Positions 37,308 through 47,639 are shown, numbered from the stretch's first letter. The stretch is 64,000 nucleotides of DNA from Candidatus Kryptoniota bacterium (GCA_036567965.1 DATCTN010000017.1:110114-174113); one strand, 5' to 3'. Notes: generated by a model not told the origin, from the letters alone. Program-made: numbers and translations.

Positions 37308-38249
37308 TTAAAAATCCAACTTCTTCATCCAGCTGACGAATTTCGAGATCGAGAGCGGAGCTGAGCCTTCAAGATGATTGTTGAAGTTGGCGTACACATC
37401 GAACTTCTCCGGTATCAATCTCGCGACAAATTCTGAAATCTCTTTGAGTGTCTTATCCCTTGGATCGACTATCCTCGTCCATCTCTTCCTTGTCTTTTTC
37501 TCGATGCCCTGACGATCGGCACCCAGAAGTCTGATCACCACGGTTTTGGTCGGGAGCGACGACTTGCCATGCTCCTCGAACACCGCCGCAACCGGAGGCA
37601 TGTAGTACCCGTCCGCGAACACGTGTCCCGTGTGATGTGATTTTAGAAATTCGAAATATTCATTCTTTAGATAATTCGGATTCCTTGTCTCGATGCCGTA
37701 ATTGAATTGATCCGGCAATTTGTCGAGGAAAGGTCCCACATGGTCGAAGAATGCCGACATGGATGGCATCTTCTCTCGATTCAGGTATTCGAACTCGAAC
37801 ATTATCACCCCGATTTTCTTCTTCAGCGGACTTAGCGCCTTTAGAAAAGCATCCATCACTTTTTCGCTGAGGAAATGCGGGTTGGGTTTCTCCGCATATC
37901 TTTTGTCGGCCTGTTTGTAGAAATGAGTGAGCGTGACCGCGTTCGGCGCCTTGACAGTGAACTTGAAATCGTCCGGCGTCAGATCGTTATATGCTTCCAC
38001 GTCGTCCTTTCTCGGAAGCCTGACGGAATCCGGTGAGTCGAGACTCCAAAACCATTGGTCTACTTCGGCTGTGTTGAAGTGTTGGGAATATTCGGGCAGA
38101 TATTCGTAGTGCCTCTTCTGCTGTTGAGAATATATTCCAATTTCTTCCCATTCAGGGTAATTCCAGCTGCATGTGCCGATCCGCAGTCGGTTCAAAGTCT
38201 TTTTCGAGAGTTCAAAAACGGAATGATCTTCTTTCTTCATCGCAGTCAA
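37308..38249 (-). CDS. DUF72 (YecE-like) protein
   Basis: 313 residues with the DUF72 pattern: IGTCSWNYPEW at the start, NTAEVDQWFWSL, FKFTVKAPNAVTLTH, GVIMFEFEYLNRE, RNPNYL and VYANFNNHLEGSAPLS near the end. DUF72 proteins have a TIM-barrel-like fold and are of unknown function. An in-frame ATG lies three codons into the frame. Confidence 0.85.
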   Translation of the reverse strand: MTAMKKEDHSVFELSKKTLNRLRIGTCSWNYPEWEEIGIYSQQQKRHYEYLPEYSQHFNTAEVDQWFWSLDSPDSVRLPRKDDVEAYNDLTPDDFKFTVKAPNAVTLTHFYKQADKRYAEKPNPHFLSEKVMDAFLKALSPLKKKIGVIMFEFEYLNREKMPSMSAFFDHVGPFLDKLPDQFNYGIETRNPNYLKNEYFEFLKSHHTGHVFADGYYMPPVAAVFEEHGKSSLPTKTVVIRLLGADRQGIEKKTRKRWTRIVDPRDKTLKEISEFVARLIPEKFDVYANFNNHLEGSAPLSISKFVSWMKKLDF

Positions 38250-38654
38250 TTATAGAAATCCCGTGACATAAAATCAAAAGGTGAACCGATGTTACGTATC
38301 CGGTCGCCAGAAAAGTGGATTAGAGTTCTATAGTACACAAGAAAAGACTGGTTGATGAGTACTCTAAAAGATTCCTCGTCGTCACCGGGGCGGTACTGGA
38401 ACAGCTCCCCGGAATGAAGGTTCATTTCTTATTTGTCATTTCGAGGTCGCCCGATTCTTCTCTTGGAGGACCAATGAATCTTCTGTAAGCCTTCACGAAT
38501 GCATCGCTGTTAACTGCCTAAAGCAGTTTCTAATCTTCACTACCCGGCTCGGCAAATTTGCAAGATGATCTGCAAATTATTAAACTCAGTAGAGTCGTGA
38601 TTTGATTTTCGTCAGCGGTATGTTTTTGAATCAACCGGGAACAGGAGGTGTGAA
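38250..38654. other. Intergenic region, nothing recognised
   Basis: About 400 bases between divergent genes. It should carry both promoters, but I can identify none with confidence. The last bases contain AGGAGG (38643-38648), the ribosome site of the next gene. Confidence 0.4.
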
Positions 38655-40289
38655 GTGGGAAGTGGCAAAGTCGATCGCAGAGATTTCCTGAAATATGTTA
38701 TCGGGGGCGCGTCCCTCATGGCGCTCGATTGGAGTTCTCTCCCCAGGGCCACGGGAGCATTCCTGAAGGAAGACGAGTATGACGCGATAATCATCGGGTC
38801 AGGACTCGGGGGACTCAGCTGTGGCGCCGCATTCGCGAGACAGGGATATAAAGTGCTCGTTGTTGAACAGCATGATCGTCCAGGCGGCTACGCGACAACA
38901 TTCCAGCGCCCTGGCGGATTTACATTCGACGTTTCTCTACATTCGACGAGCGTCGGTGAAAGAAATGGAGTGTACAATCTCATTTCGGGATTTCCAGAAA
39001 TCACTGATGTGGAATTCGTCCAGCATCCTAATCTGTACAGGGTGATCTTCCCGGAACACGATATCAGAGTCCCGCAAAAAGACATCGAAGCCTATATCAA
39101 GATGCTCCAGAATTATTACCCGCAGGAAAAAGACGGGATCAGGGAATTGTTCAAAGACATGGAGGGTTTGACTAACGATATCGTGAAGCTTTCTAATGCG
39201 CACGGCCAAATCGACATGAGTAGATTCCCGACCGATTTTCCGTACCTCTTCGCGTTCTACAATAAGACCTGGAAGAATATGGTCGACGCGAGGTTGAAAG
39301 ATGAAAAACTGAAAGCGATTGTGTCCGCGCAATGGGGATATTATGGACTCCCCCCGTCGAAGCTCGTGAGTTTTTACTACGCTCTCCCTGCGATCGGTTA
39401 TTTGACACAGGGCGGCTATTATCCGATTGGAAGGTCTCAGAAAATCAGCGACGCTCTCGCTCGTTACATCGATGCTCACGGCGGAAAGGTAATGCTGAGT
39501 ACGCGCATCGAGAATATCGTCCTGAAGGATCATGCGGCATGCGGAGTTACGGCTCAGACCGGCGAGAAATTCATGTCAAAGGTTGTTGTCTCAAATGCAA
39601 GCCCGTATGAAACGTTCAGAAAAATGATGAATGAAGAGGTGTATCTCAAAGAATATTTGGAGAAACTCGATAAGTATAGCGTCAGTCTCTCGAGCTTTCA
39701 AATCTTTCTCGGACTCAAAGATGATGTTGTCGGTAGGTCGGGCGTGAAAGATTCGGAAATATTCTTCAACCCATCGTACGACATCGAAGGAGATTATCTG
39801 TCGGCTGTCAACTGCAACATGGATAATCCCGGTTTCGCGGTTTCTCTTTATGACAACATTTACAAAGGCTATTCACCTGAGGGGAAAAATACTCTGAACA
39901 TCCTGACAATCGAGGGATACGAGCACTGGAAACCGTACGAATCGGATTATTTCAACGGTAATAAAACTGAGTACCGGAAAGAAAAAGAGAGAATTGCTGA
40001 CATCCTGATTGAGAAGGCAGAAAAGACATTGCTTCCCGGTTTATCTGCCGCGATCGAGGTGAAAGAAATCGGAACGCCGCTGACGAATGTGCGCTATACG
40101 AGGAATTATCGCGGAGCAATTTATGGGTGGGACCAGACGGTAGATAACTCCGGGAACAACAGGCTGCCGCACGACACACCAATCAAAAATCTCTTTCTCG
40201 CGGGTGCCTGGACTCGTCCCGGCCATGGATATGGAAGTGTAATCTCCAGCGGCCTCGAATGCTTTTCTCAAATTGTAAAAGGCTGGTGA
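38655..40289 (+). CDS. Tat-exported FAD-dependent oxidoreductase (phytoene desaturase/CrtISO-like)
   Basis: 544 residues. The GTG start has AGGAGG six bases upstream. The N-terminus carries a twin-arginine signal DRRDFLKYVIGGASL. A dinucleotide-binding motif DAIIIGSGLGGLSCG follows, then VVEQHDRPGGYATTF typical of the phytoene desaturase/carotenoid isomerase superfamily, and a C-terminal FAD loop LFLAGAWTRPGHGYGS. The substrate is unknown. Tat export implies that it is folded with cofactor before leaving the cytoplasm. Confidence 0.85.
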   Translation: MGSGKVDRRDFLKYVIGGASLMALDWSSLPRATGAFLKEDEYDAIIIGSGLGGLSCGAAFARQGYKVLVVEQHDRPGGYATTFQRPGGFTFDVSLHSTSVGERNGVYNLISGFPEITDVEFVQHPNLYRVIFPEHDIRVPQKDIEAYIKMLQNYYPQEKDGIRELFKDMEGLTNDIVKLSNAHGQIDMSRFPTDFPYLFAFYNKTWKNMVDARLKDEKLKAIVSAQWGYYGLPPSKLVSFYYALPAIGYLTQGGYYPIGRSQKISDALARYIDAHGGKVMLSTRIENIVLKDHAACGVTAQTGEKFMSKVVVSNASPYETFRKMMNEEVYLKEYLEKLDKYSVSLSSFQIFLGLKDDVVGRSGVKDSEIFFNPSYDIEGDYLSAVNCNMDNPGFAVSLYDNIYKGYSPEGKNTLNILTIEGYEHWKPYESDYFNGNKTEYRKEKERIADILIEKAEKTLLPGLSAAIEVKEIGTPLTNVRYTRNYRGAIYGWDQTVDNSGNNRLPHDTPIKNLFLAGAWTRPGHGYGSVISSGLECFSQIVKGW

Positions 40290-40311
40290 CAGCGTTATCA
40301 CCCTCGTGAGA

Positions 40312-40342
40312 AGGAGCCGGGCGTTCCGATCTGCCGGCTCCT
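40312..40342 (+). terminator. Strong stem-loop downstream of the oxidoreductase gene
   Basis: AGGAGCCGG (40312-40320) pairs with CCGGCTCCT (40334-40342): nine perfect base pairs with a 13-base loop. No long T run follows, so it may be a weak intrinsic terminator or an mRNA processing or stability element. Confidence 0.45.
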
Positions 40343-40410
40343 GCGTGCTTCGTTGAGAGGATGATCCTGAGGTTTTGTCAAATGCCGAACCGGAGAAAAG
40401 GAGAACCGAT

Positions 40411-40863
40411 ATGATTATGGATAGTCTGAAATGCTGTGAGAGATACTTTTGCATCAATGAGGACCTGAGGACCGCTCTCGAATATTTGAGGAGAACTGAT
40501 TTCTCTAAAGTTCAGGATGGGAACTATGAAATTCGAGGGAAGGACATATATGCCGTCGTGGGTCGGTATTCGAGTAAACCGCGCGGCAAAAGTCTCTGGG
40601 AATCACATCGCAAATTTACGGACGTGCACTATGTGGCGAGCGGTATAGAAAAGATCGGGTCGGCACCGGCGGAAAGACTTACCATCGCGGAAGAATATAA
40701 CGAAGAAAAAGACATCGTCACTTTGAAAGGTGACGGAGATTTCTTGATGCTCAAGGAAGGAACATTTGCGGTGTTCCATCCAGGTGAATGCCACATGCCG
40801 GGAATTGCTCTCGATTCTCCAAGGGAAGTCGTCAAGGTTGTGGTGAAGGTACGAGTCCCTTGA
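40411..40863 (+). CDS. YhcH/YjgK/YiaL-family (DUF386) protein
   Basis: 150 residues from the ATG at 40411, which follows AAAGGAG; the open frame reaches 12 codons further back. It shows the family hallmarks SLWESHRKFTDVHYVASGIEKIG, LKEGTFAVFHPGECHMPGI (metal-binding His/Glu set) and VKVVVKV. Relatives act in sialic acid or sugar metabolism as anomerase/mutarotase-like proteins; the substrate is unclear here. Confidence 0.85.
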   Translation: MIMDSLKCCERYFCINEDLRTALEYLRRTDFSKVQDGNYEIRGKDIYAVVGRYSSKPRGKSLWESHRKFTDVHYVASGIEKIGSAPAERLTIAEEYNEEKDIVTLKGDGDFLMLKEGTFAVFHPGECHMPGIALDSPREVVKVVVKVRVP

Positions 40864-41018
40864 ATTAATCCACCTTATCAAAAGCCCCTCACCACGTCTC
40901 CTTCTCCGAGCACCCACGCGTTTTACTCTATCTAATCTGGCTTCTATCTGGGAACGGTCTTAAATTTCGAGTGCCGTCCTCGACGGTGGATACTTTTATC
41001 GAAAAGAATAGGATCAAT

Positions 41019-41459
41019 ATGGCGGAAAAGAAACAAAAGGGTAACACACGGATCGCGGGAATGACTAAACCGACCGACCTTGCGGATCTGACGTTGCTCG
41101 GAAAGAAGGGAGTTCCTGAGAGGAAACTGGAGACATTTCCCAATCACCATCCCACCCGGGATTATGTGGTCACCCTGACGACGGACGAGTTTACGTGCGT
41201 CTGTCCCGCGACAGGGCAGCCCGACTTTGCGAAGATAAAGATCGAATACATTCCCGACAGGAAGATAGTAGAATCAAAGTCGCTCAAGCTTTATTTCTGG
41301 TCGTTCCGTAACGAGGGTGTCTTTAACGAGCATCTCGCGAACGTCATACTGGATGACCTCGTCGACGCGCTTTCACCGCGTTGGTGCAAACTGACTGCCG
41401 ACTTCGCGGTCCGTGGCGGAATCGCGATCAGCGTTGTGGCGGAACACGGCAAGCGATGA
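41019..41459 (+). CDS. queF: NADPH-dependent 7-cyano-7-deazaguanine reductase QueF
   Basis: About 146 residues (short, single-domain QueF). The catalytic Cys lies in CVCPATGQPDF; the QueF signature ESKSLKLYFWSFRNEGVFNE follows. It reduces preQ0 to preQ1 in queuosine biosynthesis. The ATG at 41019 is the chosen start (weak AGGA upstream); the frame also opens with a GTG at 40971. Its stop overlaps the next gene's ATG by four bases, forming a queuosine pair. Confidence 0.92.
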   Translation: MAEKKQKGNTRIAGMTKPTDLADLTLLGKKGVPERKLETFPNHHPTRDYVVTLTTDEFTCVCPATGQPDFAKIKIEYIPDRKIVESKSLKLYFWSFRNEGVFNEHLANVILDDLVDALSPRWCKLTADFAVRGGIAISVVAEHGKR

Positions 41460-42211
41460 ATAGGACGGGAACAGAGCGCTGGCTTCCCGCAATCGCCGCG
41501 GTGTTTGTGACTACTCTTGTCATTTCGAACATCATTGCGGTCAAGCTCTTTTCCGTCGGCCCCGTCTTCCTTCCCGCAGGCGTCATTCTATTTCCAGTCT
41601 CTTACATCTTCGGGGATGTGCTTACCGAAGTGTATGGTTACTCGCGGGCGAGACAAGTCATCTGGATCGGCTTCGGCTGTAATCTTCTCGCGGTCGTCGC
41701 AATATGCATTTCCATATATCTGCCCGCCGCTCCAATATGGAACGTCCTCGGTTCATCCGAATCTTCTCAGAAAGCTTACTCTGCCATTTTCGGATTCACT
41801 CCCCGGCTACTCGCCGCCTCATTCGTAGCGTACCTCTTCGGCGAATTTCTCAATTCCATTGTCCTAGCGAAAATGAAGATCGCGACTCGCGGCAGGTACC
41901 TCTGGACTCGCACGATAGGATCTACGCTTGTAGGCCAGTTCGCCGACTCCGCATTATTCGTCTCGCTCGCATTTGCAGGAATAGTGCCGGCGGGAGCAGT
42001 ATTGGACCTCATTGTGTCCCAGTGGCTCGTAAAATCATTTTACGAGGCCGCAGCCACACCGCTGACTTATGGGATTGTGAATTTTCTGAAAAGAAACGAA
42101 AACTCTGATTATTATGATCGGGATACGAACTTCAACCCGCTTGTCTGGAGCAGGGAACCCCGCGGTCGATCGTCCGAAGATTTAATGGCTAATCGTCCCG
42201 GAAAGGGATGA
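41456..42211 (+). CDS. yhhQ: Queuosine precursor transporter (YhhQ/QPTR family)
   Basis: About 251 residues with six or so transmembrane segments; the chosen ATG overlaps the queF stop. The family pattern LVISNIIAVKLFS, PVSYIFGDVLTEVYGYSRARQVIW and FGEFLNSIVLAKMK is clear. It imports queuine, preQ0 or preQ1. Its coupling to queF supports preQ0/preQ1 salvage. The C-terminal tail is polar. Confidence 0.92.
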   Translation: MNRTGTERWLPAIAAVFVTTLVISNIIAVKLFSVGPVFLPAGVILFPVSYIFGDVLTEVYGYSRARQVIWIGFGCNLLAVVAICISIYLPAAPIWNVLGSSESSQKAYSAIFGFTPRLLAASFVAYLFGEFLNSIVLAKMKIATRGRYLWTRTIGSTLVGQFADSALFVSLAFAGIVPAGAVLDLIVSQWLVKSFYEAAATPLTYGIVNFLKRNENSDYYDRDTNFNPLVWSREPRGRSSEDLMANRPGKG

Positions 42212-42300
42212 CAAGCCGTTTCGGATTGTGCTCGTGAGCGACTGGCCGTTGCATTTTTTCCACGCAAACGATAAATTTTATGCAAAACTGAGGTGAACGT

Positions 42301-42642
42301 TTGTACACTTTCCTTGTAGTTGTTGATCTTATGGTGGCCATTCTCCTGATGGTAGTGGTGCTTATGCAGTCCAGTAAAGGAGGAGGCCTTGCAGGTACAT
42401 TCGGCGGCGCTAGCGCGGGTTTCGGAAACATGTTCGGCGTCAGGAAGACCGCGGACATACTTTCCCGAATGACGACAATCCTCGCATCTGTTTTCATCGG
42501 GCTCGCGTTTCTGATAAACTTGTTTTTCCTTCCGAACAAAGTCTCGAACCAGCAGAAGAGCATGCTTCAACAGCAGGGCTCGCAGAACCTTCCGACCCAG
42601 CAGGTTCCGCAGATGCCGGATCAGTCCCAGCCGCAGAAGTAG
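42301..42642 (+). CDS. secG: Protein translocase subunit SecG
   Basis: 113 residues, two transmembrane helices, and the SecG motif MQSSKGGGLAGTFGG, ending in a Gln/Pro-rich tail as is usual in this group. It starts with TTG. It aids SecYEG-mediated export. Confidence 0.9.
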   Translation: MYTFLVVVDLMVAILLMVVVLMQSSKGGGLAGTFGGASAGFGNMFGVRKTADILSRMTTILASVFIGLAFLINLFFLPNKVSNQQKSMLQQQGSQNLPTQQVPQMPDQSQPQK

Positions 42643-42657
42643 AGCGAACCTAAAGAG

Positions 42658-43755
42658 ATGCCTAAGTCTGCTCTCATTTTGCTCGTCGATGACGAGCAAG
42701 CAAACCTCGAATTGTTTTGCACGATCCTTGAGAACGAAGGATACCGCACTCTTGCTGCAAAGAACGCCGTGGAAGCGCTGGAACTCCTCGAATCGAATAA
42801 ACCCGATCTCATTATAAGCGATATATATATGCCCCAGATGGGCGGGTTCGAATTCTACGAACGGGTACAGGCGATGGGAGATCTTAGGACGGTCCCGTTC
42901 ATTTTCCTCAGCGCACTGGCAGACCGTGATCACGTACGTGTCGGAAAGGAGCTCGGGGCCGACGATTATTTGACAAAGCCGATTGATATCGATGAGCTTG
43001 TCACAACCGTACGCGGCAAGCTCAAGCGCGCCGCATCGCTTCGAAGCGCAATGGAGAACGAGTTCGATACTTTGAGGGAACAGATTCTCTCAACTCTTTC
43101 GCACGAGCTCAATACGCCGTTGACGTATATAATTGGTTTCTCGGAAATCATCGGAAGCGACGCATCCCAGATTACAACAAGTGAGCTCAAGGAATTCGCG
43201 AACCTGATCCACCATGGCGGCGACCGGCTCAAGAATCTTATGGACGACTTTCTGGAGACCATACAAATAGATTCTGGACATACGCGAATGTTTTACGACT
43301 CGGACAAGAAGACATTTAACCTGCGAGACACCCTCGTGTCGCTCAAGAATGAATATGCGCCGGAGGCAGCAGCAAAGAAGCTCGGGTTTGAAATGGAACT
43401 CCCGAACGAACTGTACGTGACAGCTTCGTGCACGCTCGTCCGCGATATGATCGGGAGGCTCCTCTCCAACGCCGTGAAGTTCACGCAAACCGGCAAGGTC
43501 TCGGTCCGTGCTTTGCGCGAACAGGATCTTGCTACGGTCGAGGTCTTTGACACCGGGTGTGGGATTCCGCAGACGGAGTTGCCCAAGGCTTTCAATAAAT
43601 TTTACCAGGTGAATAAAGAAAAGCAGCAGCAGCAGGGCGCGGGACTCGGCCTCTATATTGCCAAAGGTCTCGCCGAAATCAATCACTGTGAGCTGGAATT
43701 GTCCTCCTCAGATGGCGCAGGGACAAAGGCGGTAATCAAGATCCCCATACTCTGA
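42658..43755 (+). CDS. Receiver domain-histidine kinase hybrid (REC-HisKA-HATPase)
   Basis: 365 residues. An N-terminal receiver (ALILLVDDEQAN, phospho-Asp in DLIISDIYMP, LSAL, YLTKP) is followed by HisKA (STLSHELNTPLTYIIGFSEII) and a HATPase domain with N box (RLLSNAVKFT), G1 (VFDTGCGIP) and G2 (GAGLGLYIAKG). Receiver-first order, no transmembrane segment and no output domain suggest a soluble sensor relaying from another kinase. No cognate regulator is adjacent. Confidence 0.9.
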   Translation: MPKSALILLVDDEQANLELFCTILENEGYRTLAAKNAVEALELLESNKPDLIISDIYMPQMGGFEFYERVQAMGDLRTVPFIFLSALADRDHVRVGKELGADDYLTKPIDIDELVTTVRGKLKRAASLRSAMENEFDTLREQILSTLSHELNTPLTYIIGFSEIIGSDASQITTSELKEFANLIHHGGDRLKNLMDDFLETIQIDSGHTRMFYDSDKKTFNLRDTLVSLKNEYAPEAAAKKLGFEMELPNELYVTASCTLVRDMIGRLLSNAVKFTQTGKVSVRALREQDLATVEVFDTGCGIPQTELPKAFNKFYQVNKEKQQQQGAGLGLYIAKGLAEINHCELELSSSDGAGTKAVIKIPIL

Positions 43756-43963
43756 TCATGACCGAGACGACCGCCGTCTTAGTTGCGTGCTTGGTCTCTA
43801 CGCTGAAGACTCTCGTGACGGCTTCAGCGAAATCCAAATCGAAATTGTCAAAAGCCGGCGTGCTGAGATCGATCCATATGTGTCGCGCCAGTCTTCGAAG
43901 CCACCCTGCCATTCCAGGTGAAGCAGGGGAGAAGTTCCCTCAAGGACCTCTGAACGCAAGCTG

Positions 43964-44686
43964 ATGGAAGAGTTCATCTATCGAATAGAAAATCGCTCTC
44001 CAGGTCCACCCGGAAAAGGGACGATCGTGCTCGAAGGCGAAGAGCATTTTCATTTATCACGAGTCCTGCGGGTTAAGCCGGGCAACCACGTCCTGGCGAC
44101 CGATGGAAATGGGACCACTTGTCTCTGTACGATCCGGAAGATAAACAGGGAGAATACTCTTTGTGAAATTGAAGAGGAGTATCAGGACCTGAACTCGCCC
44201 GCGAGAAAATTCTGGATCGGTCTTTCTATGCTAAAACCCGTCTCCAAGATTGAGTCGGCTGTAGAGAAATGTACCGAGATCGGAGCTGCCGGATTCCTGC
44301 TATTCCCTTCGAAGAGAAGCGAGAAGGTCAGACCGAGACTCTCCCGACTCGATGCAATAGCAAGATCGGCGATGAAACAATCGCTACAGAGCCGAATACC
44401 TACGATTGTCAAGATCGATGACATGGAACAGTTAGTCGCACGGGACAGGGAGTATAACGTAAGAGTGGTCCTCCATGAAAAATCACGCGATCCTGCCGAA
44501 CCTTTCATAAGACAGTTGGCAAATCAAACATCCGTTGTCGCGCTAATCGGGCCCGAGGGCGGGTTCACAGATGAAGAAATAGCCTTCTTCAAGGAAAATG
44601 GATATGCAGAACTTTCATTGGGAAAATCCCGTTTGAGATCAGAGACGGCGGCCATAAAGATCGCATCGCTCTTGTCCGGTTCGTGA
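43964..44686 (+). CDS. rsmE: 16S rRNA m3U1498 methyltransferase RsmE
   Basis: 240 residues. An N-terminal PUA-like part (EGEEHFHLSRVLRVKPGN) and a SPOUT methyltransferase domain with GLSMLKPVSKIESAVEKCTEIG, the SAM-binding IGPEGGFTDEEI and LSLGKSRLRSETAAI. It methylates U1498 of 16S rRNA. The 208 bases between it and the kinase hold no supported gene. Confidence 0.93.
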   Translation: MEEFIYRIENRSPGPPGKGTIVLEGEEHFHLSRVLRVKPGNHVLATDGNGTTCLCTIRKINRENTLCEIEEEYQDLNSPARKFWIGLSMLKPVSKIESAVEKCTEIGAAGFLLFPSKRSEKVRPRLSRLDAIARSAMKQSLQSRIPTIVKIDDMEQLVARDREYNVRVVLHEKSRDPAEPFIRQLANQTSVVALIGPEGGFTDEEIAFFKENGYAELSLGKSRLRSETAAIKIASLLSGS

Positions 44687-44732
44687 TCGTTAGTAATGAC
44701 TTCAGAGTCAGTATAAATCTATTCTAAAATTA

Positions 44733-47570
44733 TTGATTGACCCGATGGCGGAAATGCAGGAAGAATTGAGACAAACATATTTGAAAACATCAGAGGAAAC
44801 TAAACGAGCCGTCGGGGGTGTCGATGACGCGGCGAAAGACGCGCCTCTTCATCGGGACATAAGGGAACTGGGCGCGATCCTCGGAAAAGTACTGATTGAG
44901 CAGGAGGGGAAAGAGTTCTTCGACCTTGAAGAGGAACTTCGGGCCCTTACCAAGTCGCTCCGGTCAAAGCATTCGCTCGAGACTAAACTCGAGATCGACT
45001 CTCTCATCAACTCGCTGGACATTGAGAAGGCAAGCAAGATAGTTCGCGCCTTTCTGTTCTATTTTCTCCTTAGCAATACGGCTGACGAAGTGCACAAGAT
45101 ACGGCGACAGCGCGCCCATGCGTTGACCGACGGTACGGCTCAACGGGGCTCCATGGATGAAGCGATAACTAACCTGTCACGGGAAGGGCACTCCTTCGAT
45201 TTCGTGAAACAGCTGTTGACCGATATGAATGTAGTGCCCGTGTTCACGGCACATCCGACTGAAGCGACTCGCCAGACCATACTGAAGAAAATCCTCAACA
45301 TAAGCACGCTGCTTCTACGCCGCGAAACGGTGGCGCTCACGCCTGACGAGCTCGCCGACCTGAGGAGACAACTCCACACTGAGATCACGACTTTGTGGCA
45401 GACGAATGAAATCAGGCAGAACAAAGTCACAGTGAACGATGAAATTCGGCGCGGATTGTTCTTCTTCAGGGAGGTCATATATGATTCGATCCCCGTCTTC
45501 TACGACCGCCTGAATAGGACGATTGAAAGCGTGTTCGGCTCGAAGCTGGCAGCGCCGGTGGTTTTCAAATTCGGATCGTGGATCGGCGGCGACCGTGACG
45601 GCCATCCTTTTGTCACGGCTGAAGTTACGAGAAACACTTTCCTTCTTCATAAGAGGCAAATACTCTCGTTGTATAGCAAAGACACAGACGCGCTGTACGA
45701 TACCATGAGCACTTCAACCAGGCTCGTAGGCGCTTCCCGCGAGCTGTCGGACTCCGTAAAGGCCGACATCGAGGAACTCTCCGCGCAGGTTAAAGAGAGC
45801 GACCTGAAGGATCAATCGGAAATCTACAGGGTGAAGGTGTTCCTGATCTACAACAAACTGAAGAACGCGTTAGAAGGAAAGAAGTCCGGATATGAATCAG
45901 CGGACGAGCTGCTTCGCGATTTACAAATGATGTACGATAGCCTTGTCGAGAATAAAGGCGAAGTGATCGCGGAGGCGCAGATCCTTCCGTTTATCTATAA
46001 GGTGAAGACGTTCGGATTTCACCTCGCCTCTCTCGATGTTCGCCAGGATGCGTCGGTGCTCCTGACAGCCGTGACAGAACTTCTCAGGTCTGCGGAAGTC
46101 GATGGTGATTTCGGAAAGCGGAGTGAGGATGCCAAGACTCGCCTGTTGACGGCGGAGCTGCTCAAGGTCAGACCGCTGGTGAACTCCGATATGGTTCATC
46201 ACCATGTTACAGACGAAGTCTTATCGGAATTTGAAGCGATGAGGTTCGGTAAAGAAGAGGCAGGAGAGGAGGCATCGGAGGATTATATCATTAGCATGAG
46301 CTCTGTGGCGAGCAATGTGCTGACCTCTCTCCTTTTCGCGAAAGAGGCTGGTCTCGTGAAGGTCAAAGATGGGGCGATCACCAGCACGAGAGTCGACATC
46401 CTTCCTCTCTTCGAGACCATTGAAGACTTGAGACGGGCTCATCTCGTTCTCGAGGAGCTTTTTAGAAACCAAGCATACTCCCAGCACTTGAAGCTGCGCG
46501 CATCGACTCAGAAAATTATGCTCGGGTATTCAGATAGCAACAAGGACGGCGGGATTGTCACGTCAAGTTTCGAGCTGATCAAAACGCAGATAAATCTCAA
46601 GAAAATCTGTGATAAATATGGTGTGAAGCTGATCCTTTTCCACGGGCGCGGAGGAAGCGTGTCTCGCGGAGGCGGCCCCTTGAACCAGGCAATACTTTCT
46701 CAACCTACCGGGACAATCGAAGGCAAAATAAAGATCACCGAGCAGGGCGAAATGATCTTCATGAAATACTCGATGCCGGAACTCGCGATTAGGAATGTCG
46801 AGCTTATGACTTCGGCGGTCATGATGTCGACGGCACGATATAAATCCGGCGAAAAAAACTACAGTGACAGGTACCTTAGGGAGTTCGGCAAGATTTCCGA
46901 CATTGCCATGGAGCACTATCGAAGGCTCGTTGCTCAGCCCTCATTTCTAGAATATTTCCGGCGCGTGAGCCCGATCGACGTGATCGAAAGGATCGAGATC
47001 GGCTCGCGGCCACCCTCGCGAAGCCAGGGTTCTGATCTCAAAAATCTCCGGTCTATACCCTGGGTTTTCTCCTGGACCCAAAACAGGCAGCTGATCTCCG
47101 GCTGGTACGGATACGGGAGTGCGCTGGAAGAAGCCGTGCGCCGTAAGATCGTTTCATGGGAGAATCTCCGGAAGATGTACAAAGAGTGGGAATTTTTCAA
47201 AGCCCTCACCGATAACGTCGAGATGGTCCTCGTGAAAGCGGACATGACGATCGCGAGAGAGTATCTGCGCCTTTGCAGTAGAAAGAAAAATGCGGAGAAG
47301 ATCTTTGAATCTATCGAAAAGGAATTTGCGAAAACCACCGAGGCAGTGTTGAAAGTGACCGGCGAGACCAACCTGCTGGACTCCAACGCATCTCTTCAGC
47401 GCTCGTTGAGGTTGAGAAATCCGTATATAGACCCGATCAGTCTGGTGCAGATCAGGTTTCTCGAAAAATTCCGTGAAAAGGGAACTGACGGCGAAAGTCA
47501 GCAGTCAATTCTGGACCTCCTCAGATCAACAGTCAACGGGATTGCCGCAGGGATGCGGAACACCGGATAG
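44733..47570 (+). CDS. ppc: Phosphoenolpyruvate carboxylase
   Basis: 945 residues, full length. The catalytic His is H174 in FTAHPTEATRQ; GYSDSNKDGGI and FHGRGGSVSRGGGP (H637, R639) are the second and third active-site motifs. It forms oxaloacetate from PEP and bicarbonate. The start is uncertain: TTG at 44733 or ATG at 44745, neither with a strong ribosome site. Compared with E. coli, the allosteric C-terminal Asn is replaced by a short GMRNTG tail: the closing RNTG keeps that Asn near the end. Confidence 0.95.
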   Translation: MIDPMAEMQEELRQTYLKTSEETKRAVGGVDDAAKDAPLHRDIRELGAILGKVLIEQEGKEFFDLEEELRALTKSLRSKHSLETKLEIDSLINSLDIEKASKIVRAFLFYFLLSNTADEVHKIRRQRAHALTDGTAQRGSMDEAITNLSREGHSFDFVKQLLTDMNVVPVFTAHPTEATRQTILKKILNISTLLLRRETVALTPDELADLRRQLHTEITTLWQTNEIRQNKVTVNDEIRRGLFFFREVIYDSIPVFYDRLNRTIESVFGSKLAAPVVFKFGSWIGGDRDGHPFVTAEVTRNTFLLHKRQILSLYSKDTDALYDTMSTSTRLVGASRELSDSVKADIEELSAQVKESDLKDQSEIYRVKVFLIYNKLKNALEGKKSGYESADELLRDLQMMYDSLVENKGEVIAEAQILPFIYKVKTFGFHLASLDVRQDASVLLTAVTELLRSAEVDGDFGKRSEDAKTRLLTAELLKVRPLVNSDMVHHHVTDEVLSEFEAMRFGKEEAGEEASEDYIISMSSVASNVLTSLLFAKEAGLVKVKDGAITSTRVDILPLFETIEDLRRAHLVLEELFRNQAYSQHLKLRASTQKIMLGYSDSNKDGGIVTSSFELIKTQINLKKICDKYGVKLILFHGRGGSVSRGGGPLNQAILSQPTGTIEGKIKITEQGEMIFMKYSMPELAIRNVELMTSAVMMSTARYKSGEKNYSDRYLREFGKISDIAMEHYRRLVAQPSFLEYFRRVSPIDVIERIEIGSRPPSRSQGSDLKNLRSIPWVFSWTQNRQLISGWYGYGSALEEAVRRKIVSWENLRKMYKEWEFFKALTDNVEMVLVKADMTIAREYLRLCSRKKNAEKIFESIEKEFAKTTEAVLKVTGETNLLDSNASLQRSLRLRNPYIDPISLVQIRFLEKFREKGTDGESQQSILDLLRSTVNGIAAGMRNTG

Positions 47571-47639
47571 ATAATTTCCCAATCGCAAATCTCCTTGAGA
47601 TTACTCCCTGTCCCTCTCACCATGTAATTTGTTCGCCCA

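Noticed and set aside
43758..43963. Small frame between the kinase and rsmE
   Set aside because: No ribosome site, low-quality sequence text; the start lies two bases after the kinase stop by chance.
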